Translations under genes and position numbers: made by a program | Notes under the pieces: model-generated | What the model was told of the DNA's origin: nothing | Databases searched by the model: none | Seen by the model: the letters and a program-made list of their open reading frames with translations, nothing else | Shown: positions 36,901-50,298 of the stretch, piece by piece | Layout: every line of letters begins with the position of its first letter | Position numbering within the stretch: the first letter of the stretch is position 1 | Assembly: GCF_029227915.1 (NCBI RefSeq) | Contig: NC_079877.1 | Location: 25,509,851 to 25,573,850, forward strand | Reading direction: 5' to 3' | DNA: 64,000 bases | Source: Hydractinia symbiolongicarpus | Lineage: Eukaryota; Cnidaria; Hydrozoa; Anthoathecata; Hydractiniidae

Positions 36901-39900
36901 AAATGTAAAAAGGAGCTGCAACAAAAAAACTAAAGTATGGATATTGGAAGAAAACCTGAAGAGAGAAAAACATCGGCAAGCAAATATTTTTGTAAACTAT
37001 GTTTTTGCTAATTTTTCATGTAAAAAATATGTGAACGCTCTTAATAAAAAACGTTAGTACAAACGAACTTTTGCGAATCATTTGTCGTTGCTTAAATTTT
37101 TAAGATATTAAAGAAATTGGTACTTATTGTACTTTTTGCATACAAAGATACAGGCTGTTCTGTGAAAATACTGTTTCCTATTGTCTTGTGAAGATATTTT
37201 GCATCGAATTCAAAATAATACGAAGAAGTACTGTTGAGAATATTTCAAAAATTAAAGGGCTCATAATGTCATATTTTTGTGAACCCTGCGACAAATGCCA
37301 CATTGAAATTTAAACTAATTGATGCATCCACACATTTTCTAGTCTAATAAATATTTTGCACTCTTTTTGAAATTGTAAACAAATATATAAAAACAGTATT
37401 GACAACTCACTTTGTCTTAATGAAGCAGTGCCTTCATGACCTATTGACGGAGATGATGCTAAAACATAAAATAACTTTAATTAATTCCATTGTACCAAGG
37501 TGCTAGTGAGCAAAGTTCACTGGTGTACACATATCTCCTTTTGAAATCAAACATTTTCCTCCATATAAAAAGTTTAGTTTGACACATGAATATATTTAAA
37601 GTATGAAGAGTTAAATTACGAAAGAAATTTGATCAACCCTAACCCTAACCCTAACTCTAAACGCAGTTACAACTCCGTCCAAATGACGTTATGTTGTACC
37701 AAAACCTTAACCAACATTTCAAAATGATTTTCATAGCAACTCTAGAATATGCTAATATAAATGTAAAAAGGAGCTGCAACAAAAAAACTAAAGTATGGAT
37801 ATTGGAAGAAAACCTGAAGAGGGAAAAACATCGGCAAGCAAATATTTTTGTAAACTATGTTTTTGTTAATTTCATGTAAAAAATATGTGAACGCTCTTAA
37901 TACAAAACGTTAGTACAAACGAACTTTTGCGAATCATTTGTCGTTGCTTAAATTTTTAAGATATTAAAGAAATTGGTACTTATTCTACTTTTTGCATACA
38001 AAGATACAGGCTGTTCTGTGAAAATACTGTTTCCTATTGTCTTGTGAAGATATTTTGCATCGAATTCAAAATAATACGAAGAAGTACTGTTGAGAATATT
38101 ACAAAAATTAAAGGGCTCATAATGTCATATTTTTGTTAACTCTGCGACAAATGCCACATTGAAATTTAAACTAATTGATGCATCCACACATTTTCTAGTC
38201 TAATAAATATTTTGCACTCTTTTTGAAATTGTAAACAAATATAATAAAAACAGTATTGACAACTCACTTTGTCTTAATGAAGCAGTGCCTTCATGACCTA
38301 TTGACGGAGATGATGCTAAAACATAAAATAACTTTAATTAATTCCATTGTACCAAGGTGCTAGTGAGCAAAGTTCACTGGTGTACACATATCTCCTTTTG
38401 AAATCAAACATTTTCCTCCATATAAAAAGTTTGGTTTAACATAGAATATATTTAAAGTATGAAGAATTAAATTACGAAGGAAATTTGATCAACCCTAACC
38501 CGAACTCTAAAAGCAGTTACAACTCCGTCCAAATGACGTTATGTTGTACCAAAACCTTAACCAACATTTCAAAATGATTTTCATAGCAACTCTAGAATAT
38601 GCTACTATAAATGTAAAAAGGAGCTGCAACAAAAAAACTAAAGTATGGATATTGGAAGAAAACCTGAAGAGAGAAAAACATCGGCAAGCAAATATTTTTG
38701 TAAACTATGTTTTTGCTAATTTTTCATGTAAAAAATATGTGAACGCTCTTAATAAAAAACGTTAGTACAAACGAACTTTTGCGAATCATTTGTCGTTGCT
38801 TAAATTTTTAAGATATTAAAGAAATTGGTACTTATTGTACTTTTTGCATACAAAGATACAGGCTGTTCTGTGAAAATACTGTTTCCTATTGTCTTGTGAA
38901 GATATTTTGCATCGAATTCAAAATAATACGAAGAAGTACTGTTGAGAATATTACAAAAATTAAAGGGCTCATAATGTCATATTTTTGTTAACTCTGCGAC
39001 AAATGCCACATTGAAATTTAAACTAATTGATGCATCCACACATTTTCTAGTCTAATAAATATTTTGCACTCTTTTTGAAATTGTAAACAAATATAATAAA
39101 AACAGTATTGACAACTCACTTTGTCTTAATGAAGCAGTGCCTTCATGACCTATTGACGGAGATGATGCTAAAACATAAAATAACTTTAATTAATTCCATT
39201 GTACCAAGGTGCTAGTGAGCAAAGTTCACTGGTGTACACATATCTCCTTTTGAAATCAAACATTTTCCTCCATATAAAAAGTTTGGTTTAACATAGAATA
39301 TATTTAAAGTATGAAGAATTAAATTACGAAGGAAATTTGATCAACCCTAACCCGAACTCTAAAAGCAGTTACAACTCCGTCCAAATGACGTTATGTTGTA
39401 CCAAAACCTTAACCAACATTTCAAAATGATTTTCATAGCAACTCTAGAATATGCTACTATAAATGTAAAAAGGAGCTGCAACAAAAAAACTAAAGTATGG
39501 ATATTGGAAGAAAACCTGAAGAGAGAAAAACATCGGCAAGCAAATATTTTTGTAAACTATGTTTTTGCTAATTTTTCATGTAAAAAATATGTGAACGCTC
39601 TTAATAAAAAACGTTAGTACAAACGAACTTTTGCGAATCATTTGTCGTTGCTTAAATTTTTAAGATATTAAAGAAATTGGTACTTATTGTACTTTTTGCA
39701 TACAAAGATACAGGCTGTTCTGTGAAAATACTGTTTCCTATTGTCTTGTGAAGATATTTTGCATCGAATTCAAAATAATACGAAGAAGTACTGTTGAGAA
39801 TATTTCAAAAATTAAAGGGCTCATAATGTCATATTTTTGTGAACCCTGCGACAAATGCCACATTGAAATTTAAACTAATTGATGCATCCACACATTTTCT

Positions 39901-42900
39901 AGTCTAATAAATATTTTGCACTCTTTTTGAAATTGTAAACAAATATATAAAAACAGTATTGACAACTCACTTTGTCTTAATGAAGCAGTGCCTTCATGAC
40001 CTATTGACGGAGATGATGCTAAAACATAAAATAACTTTAATTAATTCCATTGTACCAAGGTGCTAGTGAGCAAAGTTCACTGGTGTACACATATCTCCTT
40101 TTGAAATCAAACATTTTCCTCCATATAAAAAGTTTAGTTTGACACATGAATATATTTAAAGTATGAAGAGTTAAATTACGAAAGAAATTTGATCAACCCT
40201 AACCCTAACCCTAACTCTAAACGCAGTTACAACTCCGTCCAAATGACGTTATGTTGTACCAAAACCTTAACCAACATTTCAAAATGATTTTCATAGCAAC
40301 TCTAGAATATGCTAATATAAATGTAAAAAGGAGCTGCAACAAAAAAACTAAAGTATGGATATTGGAAGAAAACCTGAAGAGGGAAAAACATCGGCAAGCA
40401 AATATTTTTGTAAACTATGTTTTTGTTAATTTCATGTAAAAAATATGTGAACGCTCTTAATACAAAACGTTAGTACAAACGAACTTTTGCGAATCATTTG
40501 TCGTTGCTTAAATTTTTAAGATATTAAAGAAATTGGTACTTATTCTACTTTTTGCATACAAAGATACAGGCTGTTCTGTGAAAATACTGTTTCCTATTGT
40601 CTTGTGAAGATATTTTGCATCGAATTCAAAATAATACGAAGAAGTACTGTTGAGAATATTACAAAAATTAAAGGGCTCATAATGTCATATTTTTGTTAAC
40701 TCTGCGACAAATGCCACATTGAAATTTAAACTAATTGATGCATCCACACATTTTCTAGTCTAATAAATATTTTGCACTCTTTTTGAAATTGTAAACAAAT
40801 ATAATAAAAACAGTATTGACAACTCACTTTGTCTTAATGAAGCAGTGCCTTCATGACCTATTGACGGAGATGATGCTAAAACATAAAATAACTTTAATTA
40901 ATTCCATTGTACCAAGGTGCTAGTGAGCAAAGTTCACTGGTGTACACATATCTCCTTTTGAAATCAAACATTTTCCTCCATATAAAAAGTTTGGTTTAAC
41001 ATAGAATATATTTAAAGTATGAAGAATTAAATTACGAAGGAAATTTGATCAACCCTAACCCGAACTCTAAAAGCAGTTACAACTCCGTCCAAATGACGTT
41101 ATGTTGTACCAAAACCTTAACCAACATTTCAAAATGATTTTCATAGCAACTCTAGAATATGCTACTATAAATGTAAAAAGGAGCTGCAACAAAAAAACTA
41201 AAGTATGGATATTGGAAGAAAACCTGAAGAGAGAAAAACATCGGCAAGCAAATATTTTTGTAAACTATGTTTTTGCTAATTTTTCATGTAAAAAATATGT
41301 GAACGCTCTTAATAAAAAACGTTAGTACAAACGAACTTTTGCGAATCATTTGTCGTTGCTTAAATTTTTAAGATATTAAAGAAATTGGTACTTATTGTAC
41401 TTTTTGCATACAAAGATACAGGCTGTTCTGTGAAAATACTGTTTCCTATTGTCTTGTGAAGATATTTTGCATCGAATTCAAAATAATACGAAGAAGTACT
41501 GTTGAGAATATTACAAAAATTAAAGGGCTCATAATGTCATATTTTTGTTAACTCTGCGACAAATGCCACATTGAAATTTAAACTAATTGATGCATCCACA
41601 CATTTTCTAGTCTAATAAATATTTTGCACTCTTTTTGAAATTGTAAACAAATATAATAAAAACAGTATTGACAACTCACTTTGTCTTAATGAAGCAGTGC
41701 CTTCATGACCTATTGACGGAGATGATGCTAAAACATAAAATAACTTTAATTAATTCCATTGTACCAAGGTGCTAGTGAGCAAAGTTCACTGGTGTACACA
41801 TATCTCCTTTTGAAATCAAACATTTTCCTCCATATAAAAAGTTTGGTTTAACATAGAATATATTTAAAGTATGAAGAATTAAATTACGAAGGAAATTTGA
41901 TCAACCCTAACCCGAACTCTAAAAGCAGTTACAACTCCGTCCAAATGACGTTATGTTGTACCAAAACCTTAACCAACATTTCAAAATGATTTTCATAGCA
42001 ACTCTAGAATATGCTACTATAAATGTAAAAAGGAGCTGCAACAAAAAAACTAAAGTATGGATATTGGAAGAAAACCTGAAGAGAGAAAAACATCGGCAAG
42101 CAAATATTTTTGTAAACTATGTTTTTGCTAATTTTTCATGTAAAAAATATGTGAACGCTCTTAATAAAAAACGTTAGTACAAACGAACTTTTGCGAATCA
42201 TTTGTCGTTGCTTAAATTTTTAAGATATTAAAGAAATTGGTACTTATTGTACTTTTTGCATACAAAGATACAGGCTGTTCTGTGAAAATACTGTTTCCTA
42301 TTGTCTTGTGAAGATATTTTGCATCGAATTCAAAATAATACGAAGAAGTACTGTTGAGAATATTTCAAAAATTAAAGGGCTCATAATGTCATATTTTTGT
42401 GAACCCTGCGACAAATGCCACATTGAAATTTAAACTAATTGATGCATCCACACATTTTCTAGTCTAATAAATATTTTGCACTCTTTTTGAAATTGTAAAC
42501 AAATATATAAAAACAGTATTGACAACTCACTTTGTCTTAATGAAGCAGTGCCTTCATGACCTATTGACGGAGATGATGCTAAAACATAAAATAACTTTAA
42601 TTAATTCCATTGTACCAAGGTGCTAGTGAGCAAAGTTCACTGGTGTACACATATCTCCTTTTGAAATCAAACATTTTCCTCCATATAAAAAGTTTGGTTT
42701 GACACATGAATATATTTAAAGTATGAAGAGTTAAATTACGAAAGAAATTTGATCAACCCTAACCCTAACCCTAACTCTAAACGCAGTTACAACTCCGTCC
42801 AAATGACGTTATGTTGTACCAAAACCTTAACCAACATTTCAAAATGATTTTCATAGCAACTCTAGAATATGCTAGTATAAATGTAAAAAGGAGCTGCAAC

Positions 42901-45900
42901 AAAAAAACTAAAGTATGGATATTGGAAGAAAACCTGAAGAGGGAAAAACATCGGCAAGCAAATATTTTTGTAAACTATGTTTTTGTTAATTTCATGTAAA
43001 AAATATGTGAACGCTCTTAATACAAAACGTTAGTACAAACGAACTTTTGCGAATCATTTGTCGTTGCTTAAATTTTTAAGATATTAAAGAAATTGGTACT
43101 TATTCTACTTTTTGCATACAAAGATACAGGCTGTTCTGTGAAAATACTGTTTCCTATTGTCTTGTGAAGATATTTTGCATCGAATTCAAAATAATACGAA
43201 GAAGTACTGTTGAGAATATTACAAAAATTAAAGGGCTCATAATGTCATATTTTTGTTAACTCTGCGACAAATGCCACATTGAAATTTAAACTAATTGATG
43301 CATCCACACATTTTCTAGTCTAATAAATATTTTGCACTCTTTTTGAAATTGTAAACAAATATATAAAAACAGTATTGACAACTCACTTTGTCTTAATGAA
43401 GCAGTGCCTTCATGACCTATTGACGGAGATGATGCTAAAACATAAAATAACTTTAATTAATTCTATTGTACCAAGGTGCTAGTGAGCAAAGTTCACTGGT
43501 GTACACATATCTCCTTTTGAAATCAAACATTTTCCTCCATATAAAAAGTTTGGTTTGACATAGAATATATTTAAAGTATGAAGAATTAAATTACGAAGGA
43601 AATTTGATCAACCCTAACCCTAACTCTAAAAGCAGTTACAACTCCGTCCAAATGACGTTATGTTGTACCAAAACCTTAACCAACATTTCAAAATGATTTT
43701 CATAGCAACTCTAGAATATGCTAATATAAATGTAAAAAGGAGCTGCAACAAAAAAACTAAAGTATGGATATTGGAAGAAAACCTGAAGAGAGAAAAACAT
43801 CGGCAAGCAAATATTTTTGTAAACTATGTTTTTGCTAATTTTTCATGTAAAAAATATGTGAACGCTCTTAATAAAAAACGTTAGTACAAACGAACTTTTG
43901 CGAATCATTTGTCGTTGCTTAAATTTTTAAGATATTAAAGAAATTGGTACTTATTGTACTTTTTGCATACAAAGATACAGGCTGTTCTGTGAAAATACTG
44001 TTTCCTATTGTCTTGTGAAGATATTTTGCATCGAATTCAAAATAATACGAAGAAGTACTGTTGAGAATATTTCAAAAATTAAAGGGCTCATAATGTCATA
44101 TTTTTGTGAACCCTGCGACAAATGCCACATTGAAATTTAAACTAATTGATGCATCCACACATTTTCTAGTCTAATAAATATTTTGCACTCTTTTTGAAAT
44201 TGTAAACAAATATATAAAACAGTATTGACAACTCACTTTGTTTTGATGAAGCAGTGCCTTCATGACCTATTGACGGAGTTGATGCTAAAATATAAAATAA
44301 CTTTAATTAATTCCATTTTACCAAGGTGCTAGTGAGCAAAGTTCACTGGTGCACACATCTTCTTTCGAAAAAAAACACTTTCCTCCATATAAAAAGTTTG
44401 GTTTGACACATGAATATATTTAAAGTATGAAGAGTTAAATTACGAAAGAAATTTGATCAACCCTAACCCTAACCCTAACTCTAAACGCAGTTACAACTCC
44501 GTCCAAATGACGTTATGTTGTACCAAAACCTTAACCAACATTTTAAAATGATTTCCATAGCAACTCTAGAATATGCTAATATAAATGTAAAAAGGAGTTG
44601 CAACAAAAAAACTGAAGTATGGATATTGGAAGAAAACCTGAAGAGAGAAAAACATCGGCAAGCAAATATTTTTGTAAACTATGTTTTTGTTAATTTTTCA
44701 TGTAAAAAATATGTGAACGCTCTAAATACAAAACGTTAGTACAAACGAACTTTTGCGAATCATTTGTCGTTGCTTAAATTTTTAAGATATTAAAGAAATT
44801 GGTACTTATTCTACTTTTTGCATACAAAGATACAGGCTGTTCTGTGAAAATACTGTTTCCTATTGTCTTGTGAAGATATTTTGCATCGAATTTAAAATAA
44901 TACGAAGAAGTACTGTTGAGAATATTACAAAAATTAAAGGGCTCATAATGTCATATTTTTGTTAACTCTGCGACAAATGCCACATTGAAATTTAAACTAA
45001 TTGATGCATCCACACATTTTCTAGTCTAATAAATATTTTGCACTCTTTTTGAAATTGTAAACAAATATATAAAAACAGTATTGACAACTCACTTTGTCTT
45101 AATGAAGCAGGGCCTTCATGACCTATTGACGGAGATGATGCTAAAACATAAAATAACTTTAATTAATTCCATTGTACCAAGGTGCTAGTGAGCAAAGTTC
45201 ACTGGTGTACACATATCTCCTTTTGAAATCAAACATTTTCCTCCATATAAAAAGTTTGGTTTGACATAGAATATATTTAAAGTATGAAGAATTAAATTAC
45301 GAAGGAAATTTGATCAACCCTAACCCTAACTCTAAAAGCAGTTACAACTCCGTCCAAATGACGTTATGTTGTACCAAAACCTTAACCAACATTTCAAAAT
45401 GATTTTCATAGCAACTCTAGAATATGCTAATATAAATGTAAAAAGGAGCTGCAACAAAAAAACTAAAGTATGGATATTGGAAGAAAACCTGAAGAGAGAA
45501 AAACATCGGCAAGCAAATATTTTTGTAAACTATGTTTTTGCTAATTTTTCATGTAAAAAATATGTGAACGCTCTTAATAAAAAACGTTAGTACAAACGAA
45601 CTTTTGCGAATCATTTGTCGTTGCTTAAATTTTTAAGATATTAAAGAAATTGGTATTTATTGTACTTTTTGCATACAAAGATACAGGCTGTTCTGTGAAA
45701 ATACTGTTTCCTATTGTCTTGTGAAGATATTTTGCATCGAATTCAAAATAATACGAAGAAGTACTGTTGAGAATATTTCAAAAATTAAAGGGCTCATAAT
45801 GTCATATTTTTGTGAACCCTGCGACAAATGCCACATTGAAATTTAAACTAATTGATGCATCCACACATTTTCTAGTCTAATAAATATTTTGCACTCTTTT

Positions 45901-48563
45901 TGAAATTGTAAACAAATATATAAAAACAGTATTGACAACTCACTTTGTCTTAATGAAGCAGTGCCTTCATGACCTATTGACGGAGATGATGCTAAAACAT
46001 AAAATAACTTTAATTAATTCCATTGTACCAAGGTGCTAGTGAGCAAAGTTCACTGGTGTACACATATCTCCTTTTGAAATCAAACATTTTCCTCCATATA
46101 AAAAGTTTGGTTTGACACATGAATATATTTAAAGTATGAAGAGTTAAATTACGAAAGAAATTTGATCAACCCTAACCCTAACCCTAACTCTAAACGCAGT
46201 TACAACTCCGTCCAAATGACGTTATGTTGTACCAAAACCTTAACCAACATTTCAAAATGATTTTCATAGCAACTCTAGAATATGCTAATATAAATGTAAA
46301 AAGGAGCTGCAACAAAAAAACTAAAGTATGGATATTGGAAGAAAACCTGAAGAGAGAAAAACATCGGCAAGCAAATATTTTTGTAAACTATGTTTTTGCT
46401 AATTTTTCATGTAAAAAATATGTGAACGCTCTTAATAAAAAACGTTAGTACAAACGAACTTTTGCGAATCATTTGTCGTTGCTTAAATTTTTAAGATATT
46501 AAAGAAATTGGTACTTATTGTACTTTTTGCATACAAAGATACAGGCTGTTCTGTGAAAATACTGTTTCCTATTGTCTTGTGAAGATATTTTGCATCGAAT
46601 TCAAAATAATACGAAGAAGTACTGTTGAGAATATTTCAAAAATTAAAGGGCTCATAATGTCATATTTTTGTGAACCCTGCGACAAATGCCACATTGAAAT
46701 TTAAACTAATTGATGCATCCACACATTTTCTAGTCTAATAAATATTTTGCACTCTTTTTGAAATTGTAAACAAATATATAAAAACAGTATTGACAACTCA
46801 CTTTGTCTTAATGAAGCAGTGCCTTCATGACCTATTGACGGAGATGATGCTAAAACATAAAATAACTTTAATTAATTCCATTGTACCAAGGTGCTAGTGA
46901 GCAAAGTTCACTGGTGTACACATATCTCCTTTTGAAATCAAACATTTTCCTCCATATAAAAAGTTTGGTTTGACACATGAATATATTTAAAGTATGAAGA
47001 GTTAAATTACGAAAGAAATTTGATCAACCCTAACCCTAACCCTAACTCTAAACGCAGTTACAACTCCGTCCAAATGACGTTATGTTGTACCAAAACCTTA
47101 ACCAACATTTCAAAATAATTTTCATAGCAACTCTAGAATATGCTAATATAAATGTAAAAAGGAGCTGCAACAAAAAAACTAAAGTATGGATATTGGAAGA
47201 AAACCTGAAGAGGGAAAAACATCGGCAAGCAAATATTTTTGTAAACTATGTTTTTGTTAATTTCATGTAAAAAATATGTGAACGCTCTTAATACAAAACG
47301 TTAGTACAAACGAACTTTTGCGAATCATTTGTCGTTGCTTAAATTTTTAAGATAGTAAAGAAATTGGTACTTATTCTACTTTTTGCATACAAAGATACAG
47401 GCTGTTCTGTGAAAATACTGTTTCCTATTGTCTTGTGAAGATATTTTGCATCGAATTCAAAATAATACGAAGAAGTACTGTTGAGAATATTTCAAAAATT
47501 AAAGGGCTCATAATGTCATATTTTTGTGAACTCTGCGACAAATGCCACATTGAAATTTAAACTAATTGATGCATCCACACATTTTCTAGTCTAATAAATA
47601 TTTTGCACTCTTTTTGAAATTGTAAACAAATATATAAAAACAGTATTGACAACTCACTTTGTCTTAATGAAGCAGTGCCTTCATGACCTATTGACGAAGA
47701 TGATGCTAAAACATAAAATAACTTTAATTAATTCCATTGTACCAAGGTGCTAGTGAGCAAAGTTCACTGGTGTACACATATCTCCTTTTGAAATCAAACA
47801 TTTTCCTCCATATAAAAAGTTTGGTTTGACACATGAATATATTTAAAGTATGAAGAGTTAAATTACGAAAGAAATTTGATCAACCCTAACCCTAACCCTA
47901 ACTCTAAACGCAGTTACAACTCCGTCCAAATGACGTTATGTTGTACCAAAACCTTAACCAACATTTTAAAATGATTTCCATAGCAACTCTAGAATATGCT
48001 AATATAAATGTAAAAAGGAGTTGCAACAAAAAAACTGAAGTATGGATATTGGAAGAAAACCTGAAGAGAGAAAAACATCGTCAAGCAAATATTTTTGTAA
48101 ACTATGTTTTTGTTAATTTTTCATGTAAAAAATATGTGAACGCTCTAAATACAAAACGTTAGTACAAACGAACTTTTGCGAATCATTTGTCGTTGCTTAA
48201 ATTTTTAAGATATTAAAGAAATTGGTACTTATTCTACTTTTTGCATACAAAGATACAGGCTGTTCTGTGAAAATACTGTTTCCTATTGTCTTGTGAAGAT
48301 ATTTTGCATCGAATTTAAAATAATACGAAGAAGTACTGTTGAGAATATTACAAAAATTAAAGGGCTCATAATGTCATATTTTTGTTAACTCTGCGACAAA
48401 TGCCACATTGAAATTTAAACTAATTGATGCATCCACACATTTTCTAGTCTAATAAATATTTTGCACTCTTTTTGAAATTGTAAACAAATATATAAAAACA
48501 GTATTGACAACTCACTTTGTCTTAATGAAGTAGTGCCTTCATGACCTATTGACGGAGTTGATG
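24964..48563 (-). CDS. Array of 28 tandem 48-bp exons encoding a 16-residue Ser/Thr-rich repeat
   Basis: Each exon lies between a TATTTTAG/TGTTTTAG acceptor and a GTGAGT donor (minus strand). Low coordinates are 24964, 25808, 26663, 28017, 28873, 29729, 30577, 31433, 32289, 33141, 33997, 34853, 35704, 36560, 37411, 38268, 39120, 39971, 40828, 41680, 42531, 43387, 44237, 45093, 45944, 46802, 47658 and 48516; each is 48 bp. Phases 0 and 2 hit stops (TAG, TGA); phase 1 is open and joins copy to copy as TSSPSIGHEGTASLRQ. No copy has an indel or stop. Variants include STPSIGHEGTASSKQ (26663, 44237), SSPSIGQEGTASSRQ (24964), GHEGPASLRQ (45093), SSSSIG (47658) and GTTSLRQ (48516). The product would be a long, flexible, probably heavily phosphorylated or glycosylated repeat tract. 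No family recognised; transcription is inferred, not shown. Confidence 0.65.
26034..26052 (+). repeat. Telomere-like CCCTAA block within a unit (type example)
   Basis: Three CCCTAA copies sit between GATCAA and CTCTAAACGCAG. Equivalent blocks of one to three copies occur in nearly all interior units, for example at about 28244, 31669, 34223, 37637, 42757 and 47889. Some units carry decayed forms (CCCGAAC near 38500). The block is intronic relative to the minus-strand exon. Confidence 0.9.
27400..27420. repeat. Out-of-phase unit junction
   Basis: GAAATTTAAA (normally followed by CTAATTGATG) joins AGCAGTTACA (normally preceded by CTCTAAA), deleting about 500 bp including one exon. The shared bases TAAA point to microhomology-mediated joining. 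Confidence 0.85.
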
Positions 48564-49340
48564 CTAAAATATAAAATAACTTTAATTAATTCAATTGTAC
48601 CAAGGTGCTAGTGAGCAAAGTTCACTGGTATACACATATCTCCTTTTGAAATCAAACATTTTCCTCCATATAAAAAGTTTGGTTTGACACATGATTATAT
48701 TTAAAGTATGAAGAATTAAATTACGAAGGAAAATTGATCAACCGGAAATTGAATTGCAATGCTAAAAGCAGCTACAACTCCGTCCAAATGACGTTGTTGT
48801 ACCATAACCTTAACCAACATTTTAAAGTGATATTCATAGCAACACTTGAATATGCTAATATAAATGTCACAAAGAGTTGCAACAAAACAACTAAAGTATG
48901 GATATAACAAAAAAACATGAAGAGAGAAAAACATCGGTAAGCAAATATTTAAACTATGTTTTTGTTAATTTTGCATGTAAAAAATTTGTGAACGGTCTAA
49001 ATATAAAACGTTAGTACAAACGAACTTTTGTGAATAATTTGTGGTTGGCAAAATGTTAAAGATAGTAAAGAAATTAGTACTTATTCTACTTTTTGCGTAC
49101 AAACGCACAAGTGGTTCTGTGAAAATATGTTTCATAAAGTCTTGTGAAGTTATTTTACCTCCATTTTAAAAAGTACAAAGATGTACTTTTAGGAATAAAT
49201 AAAAAATTAAAGCGCTCATAAAGTCATATTTTTGTGAACTCCTCAACACATCCAAGATTGAAATTTAAACTAATTGATGCATCCACACAATTACTGATTT
49301 AATAAATAATTTGCACTCCTTTTGCAATCGCTAACAATTA

Positions 49341-49820
49341 CAGTGGACTCTATAAATTGAACTCCTATAACTCGAATCTCTCCTTAACTCGAACGTCGCA
49401 CGAAGTTCAGAAAGCTATAAGTATTCTTGCATATTTTAGGCTCTTTTCAAATTTCAGGGAGGCAATGATGAGATAACTAAAGGACTTAAATAAAACTGTT
49501 GAAAAGATGTCCTTCATACAAGAAAGCAAACTCTAATTTCGGATTTCTTTTCTTCCCAAGAATAAATCGTTGAGATAAAATATTTTGTATTTTTTATTTT
49601 TTCAGCCTGTTCTTAGCCTACGAGGTCGAGATTTTATCCTACACAACGAAAGATTTTGTCCCCATTCCATATAAGGGAGAAAATTCGCGTTTAATTGGCT
49701 ATTTATACAAAATTTATACAAAAACTTGGAAAAACTCCAAACTCTCTATTACCAGAACCTTTCTATAACTTGAATGGCTTCCGATTCCCCATGGCTGCTC
49801 GAATTATAGAGAGTCCACTG
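49341..49820. mobile_element. pogo/Tc1-type MITE inserted in the array
   Basis: CAGTGGACTCTATAAATTGA at the left versus CAGTGGACTCTCTATAATTC as reverse complement of the right end, flanked by TA on both sides (49339-49340, 49821-49822). 480 bp, no transposase. Subterminal CTCGAA/TTCGAG motifs recur. It interrupts a diverged array unit whose exon resumes at 49849. Confidence 0.85.
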
Positions 49821-49848
49821 TATATAAAAAACAGTATTGGCAACTTAC

Positions 49849-49896
49849 TTTGCCTCGATGAAGCACTGGCTTCGTGACCTATTGACAGAGATGATG
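49849..49896 (-). CDS. Diverged array exon, still intact
   Basis: 48 bp with the acceptor TATCTTTAG and donor GTAAGT (changed from GTGAGT yet still good). Phase 1 reads SSLSIGHEASASSRQ. It differs from the consensus at several bases without an indel, while the neighbouring non-exonic sequence has lost hundreds of bases, which suggests the exon has been kept by selection. Confidence 0.6.
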
Positions 49897-50298
49897 CTAA
49901 AGATATAAAATAATTTTAATTAAAATGTGAAGAGAGATAAATGTTGGCTAGCAAATATTTTTACAATGTTTTTGTTAATTTTGCATGTAAATTATTTGTG
50001 AACGACCTAAATATAAAACTTTAATACAAACAAACTTTTCTGTTTGTTTTGTAAAAATGTACCACTCCTTCAGTAAAAATATTGTTTCCTGATGTCTTGC
50101 TCATGTATTCTGCCTCTATTTCGAAAACTTTCAAAGGCATGTGAGAATGAATAAAATTAAATATTAAAGAAAAGGTGCTTATACACTCATATTTTCGTGA
50201 ATTCATCCAAATACGTTAAGTTGAAATTTAACCTCAGGGAGGCATTAATATAATCACCAATGTAAGCAATATAAGAAACAGTATTGAACTATACTCAC
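49897..50298. repeat. Decayed array unit (intronic part)
   Basis: Recognisable unit phrases (GAGAGATAAATGTTGGCTAG, GCATGTAAATTATTTGTGAA) with large deletions. Confidence 0.7.

Noticed and set aside
26034-47910. True chromosome end
   Set aside because: The CCCTAA blocks hold only one to three copies each, are embedded in every unit, and unique sequence with a gene continues on both sides.
27440-48162. Repeated plus-strand frames of 62-74 codons starting MLYQNLNQHF
   Set aside because: They recur only because the unit recurs, break with small indels between units (for example near 30090), lack splice or promoter context, and lie opposite what looks like intron. The minus-strand 48-bp exon is much better supported.
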